Shown here piece after piece: positions 12,573 through 13,952 of a DNA stretch of 13,952 nt. The notes beneath the pieces are model-generated. The model was not told the origin of the DNA. It saw only the letters and a program-made list of their open reading frames with translations, and ran no database searches. Source of the DNA: an uncultured Ilumatobacter sp. (lineage in GTDB: Bacteria > Actinomycetota > Acidimicrobiia > Acidimicrobiales > Ilumatobacteraceae); assembly GCA_938049325.1 (NCBI GenBank), contig CALICC010000041.1, forward strand, positions 1 to 13,952, read 5' to 3'. The translations under genes and the position numbers were made by a program. Numbering within the stretch: position 1 is the first letter of the stretch; every line of letters starts with the position of its first letter.

Positions 12573-13952
12573 CTAGGTCGTGAGCACTACGGCGGCACCG
12601 TCGTCATCGAACGTGATCGACGTTCCGTCGCCAGCTTGTTGGGCGAATGTCGTTGCATCGGTGAGCGTCAATTGGGCAAGCGCATCCAGGAACTCCTGTT
12701 CCGTTTCGAAGCCGAACGAGTCGACGTAGAACGACCAGTCGCCAACGACCCAGTCGGCCCAATATCGACCAGGGGTATCAGGCAGAGGCCGGTAGGCGAC
12801 GTCGTGGCCGGCAACCACCCGGTTGGTACGTACCTCGCCCATGATCCGCCCGAACAAGCTCTCGGTACCTCGGTTGGTTGCGTTGATCTGCAGCTGACGA
12901 CCACCGAGGTCGAATTGGTACTCGATGCTGGTCCGCCCTTCGTGCGACGGTGGAGCCGGCAACAGTTCGAACCCGTCAGGTGGCGAGAGCTCGGCCCCGT
13001 CGGGCGTGACTGCGGCGGTCGACGCGATCTCGACCACGTCGTCGACGGAAAGCCGCGTTGCGTTCACGATCAACGTCGTGCCATCGGCGAGCGGGGCGTA
13101 CAGGAGCACACGCGGGCCCACCAGTTTGGTGTCCGGGTCGGTCTCGCCGACTTCCGCAGCGCCACGTTGACCGTTCACGTCGACTTCCATCAAGGACCCG
13201 ACTTCGCCATCGTTCTGATCGATCTGACGCAGCAGGGACTCGAGCAGCTGCGACGGCGGTGTCGTCGTGCCTTCGATACTGGTAGCCGCGCCGGGAGGCA
13301 GCTCCCGGGCCACGAACGCCACAAGGGTCGGAGCGTCGTAGGGCGGCCCCGTACCAACGAAGGCGGCGAGGCGTTCGATACCGCTGTCGGGGTCGACGTA
13401 GAAGTCCGTACTCGCATAGCTCACCGTGGCGTCCGGCAACCCGATGTACGGAACCGCTGCTGCGTCAATCGGCGTGTTCAGCAGCTGACCGCTGGTCGAC
13501 GATTCCGCGGGCGCGGTCGTCTCAGGTGCCGGCGGGCGCTCCGTCGTCACGACGACCGGCTCTGATGACTCGGCCGAGTCGAACTCGAACGCGAGCTGTT
13601 GTTCTGCCTCTGCCGGCGTGACCGTGTCGAACACGCCGGCGAACGTCTCCAACTCCGACGCGAGCTCTTGCAACGACGCATCAGTTGCCGTTGACGTCGC
13701 GACGAGGTTGAACACGGTGGGAATGTTCTCTTCGGTCAACAGCTGGGCGGTGCCTGGTTCGTCAGCGAAGATGCGTGCAGCCTCTTGCAGCGACGCGTCC
13801 ACATCGAGGTACGTCCACTCGGAAACGATCGTGGTTGCTTCTGTCAGCACCGCTTCCACCTGACCGAGTTCTGCGGTCGTGGAACCCGGACGCATGTAGA
13901 CCTTCAGTGCAACGCCTCCCTCCCATCCAGGGAGCGGCGCAGACCCTGGCTC
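12573..13952 (-). CDS. Secreted-type protein with FtsX extracellular-domain-like N-terminus (5' end outside window)
   Basis: The frame is open from TAG 12573-12575 to the right edge: 459 residues with no stop. The 19 codons before the first ATG (13895) continue the domain (GGVALKVYMRPGSTTAELGQ), so the start lies beyond the window. The first 120 visible residues resemble the FtsX extracellular domain (PF18075 type): a VYMRPG strand, helix AELGQVEAVL, VSEWTYLDVDASLQEAARIF, then TEENIPTVFNLV (family pattern 'nxLPxsFxV'), and ELASELETFAGVFDTVTP. A Glu/Thr/Pro-rich linker follows. A 300-residue region contains two weakly similar units, INVNATRLSVDDVVEIAST-like (VNATRLSVDDVVEIASTA) and VDSFGFETEQEFLDALAQL, reminiscent of DUF4367-type repeats. 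No FtsX membrane helices are visible. The composition suggests an exported protein; a signal or lipobox would be upstream. Confidence 0.75.
   Translation of the reverse strand, partial: EPGSAPLPGWEGGVALKVYMRPGSTTAELGQVEAVLTEATTIVSEWTYLDVDASLQEAARIFADEPGTAQLLTEENIPTVFNLVATSTATDASLQELASELETFAGVFDTVTPAEAEQQLAFEFDSAESSEPVVVTTERPPAPETTAPAESSTSGQLLNTPIDAAAVPYIGLPDATVSYASTDFYVDPDSGIERLAAFVGTGPPYDAPTLVAFVARELPPGAATSIEGTTTPPSQLLESLLRQIDQNDGEVGSLMEVDVNGQRGAAEVGETDPDTKLVGPRVLLYAPLADGTTLIVNATRLSVDDVVEIASTAAVTPDGAELSPPDGFELLPAPPSHEGRTSIEYQFDLGGRQLQINATNRGTESLFGRIMGEVRTNRVVAGHDVAYRPLPDTPGRYWADWVVGDWSFYVDSFGFETEQEFLDALAQLTLTDATTFAQQAGDGTSITFDDDGAAVVLTT

Noticed and set aside
12636..13565. 309-codon plus-strand open frame opposite the FtsX-ECD-like protein
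   Set aside because: Arg-rich, with no hydrophobic or domain pattern. It starts inside the opposing gene without a ribosome binding site.
13893..13895. ATG as the start of the right-edge minus-strand gene
   Set aside because: The frame is open for all 19 upstream codons to the window edge and continues the same domain strand. No ribosome binding site sits at a proper distance.

Overview
The window is GC-rich, densely coding chromosomal DNA of an actinomycete, most likely from the Acidimicrobiia (Ilumatobacter-like). The taxonomic reading is inference. It rests on an F420-type LLM oxidoreductase, a PAC2 protein, acidic Thr/Pro/Asp-rich secreted proteins, start codons without a Shine-Dalgarno sequence but with a well-placed -10 box, and the gene order rpsT / holA / comEC / comEA. 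From memory, that order is also found around Rv2412-Rv2415c in Mycobacterium tuberculosis. I see no tRNA, rRNA, CRISPR array, insertion sequence, integrase or phage gene.

Layout. (1) 1-109: the C-terminal tail of a short-chain dehydrogenase. (2) 218-524: rpsT (ribosomal protein S20), with a structured leader and a strong intrinsic terminator. (3) 583-2098: a divergent pair, a PF10118 'metal-dependent hydrolase' and a TetR-family repressor. They share a 61-bp spacer holding back-to-back leaderless promoters and a repeated ATTGAG element. (4) 2103-5698: the minus-strand block comEA, comEC, holA (DNA-uptake proteins and the Pol III delta subunit), interrupted by a small plus-strand membrane-protein gene between comEA and comEC. 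(5) 5905-8702: a carotenoid-cleavage-type dioxygenase followed 11 nt later by a lipoprotein substrate-binding protein with no transporter genes nearby. (6) 8728-9435 on the minus strand: a thioredoxin-TPR protein, divergent from a plus-strand operon (9481-12536) of an APH-type phosphotransferase, a PAC2 protein (4-nt GTGA overlap) and an LLM-class F420-dependent oxidoreductase. (7) 12573-13952 on the minus strand: a secreted-type protein open to the window edge. Its N-terminal part reads like the extracellular domain of FtsX, but it lacks the FtsX permease membrane core.

How the genes fit together. rpsT, holA, comEC and comEA are an old syntenic housekeeping/competence block into which two extra cassettes have been placed. 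The TetR repressor probably controls itself and the PF10118 gene. The phosphotransferase, PAC2 and LLM genes are probably co-transcribed, but I cannot assign a shared pathway. I did not find a clearly novel multi-gene system. The items most worth checking are the FtsX-ECD-like protein, the symmetric leaderless divergent promoter, and the dioxygenase/binding-protein pair.
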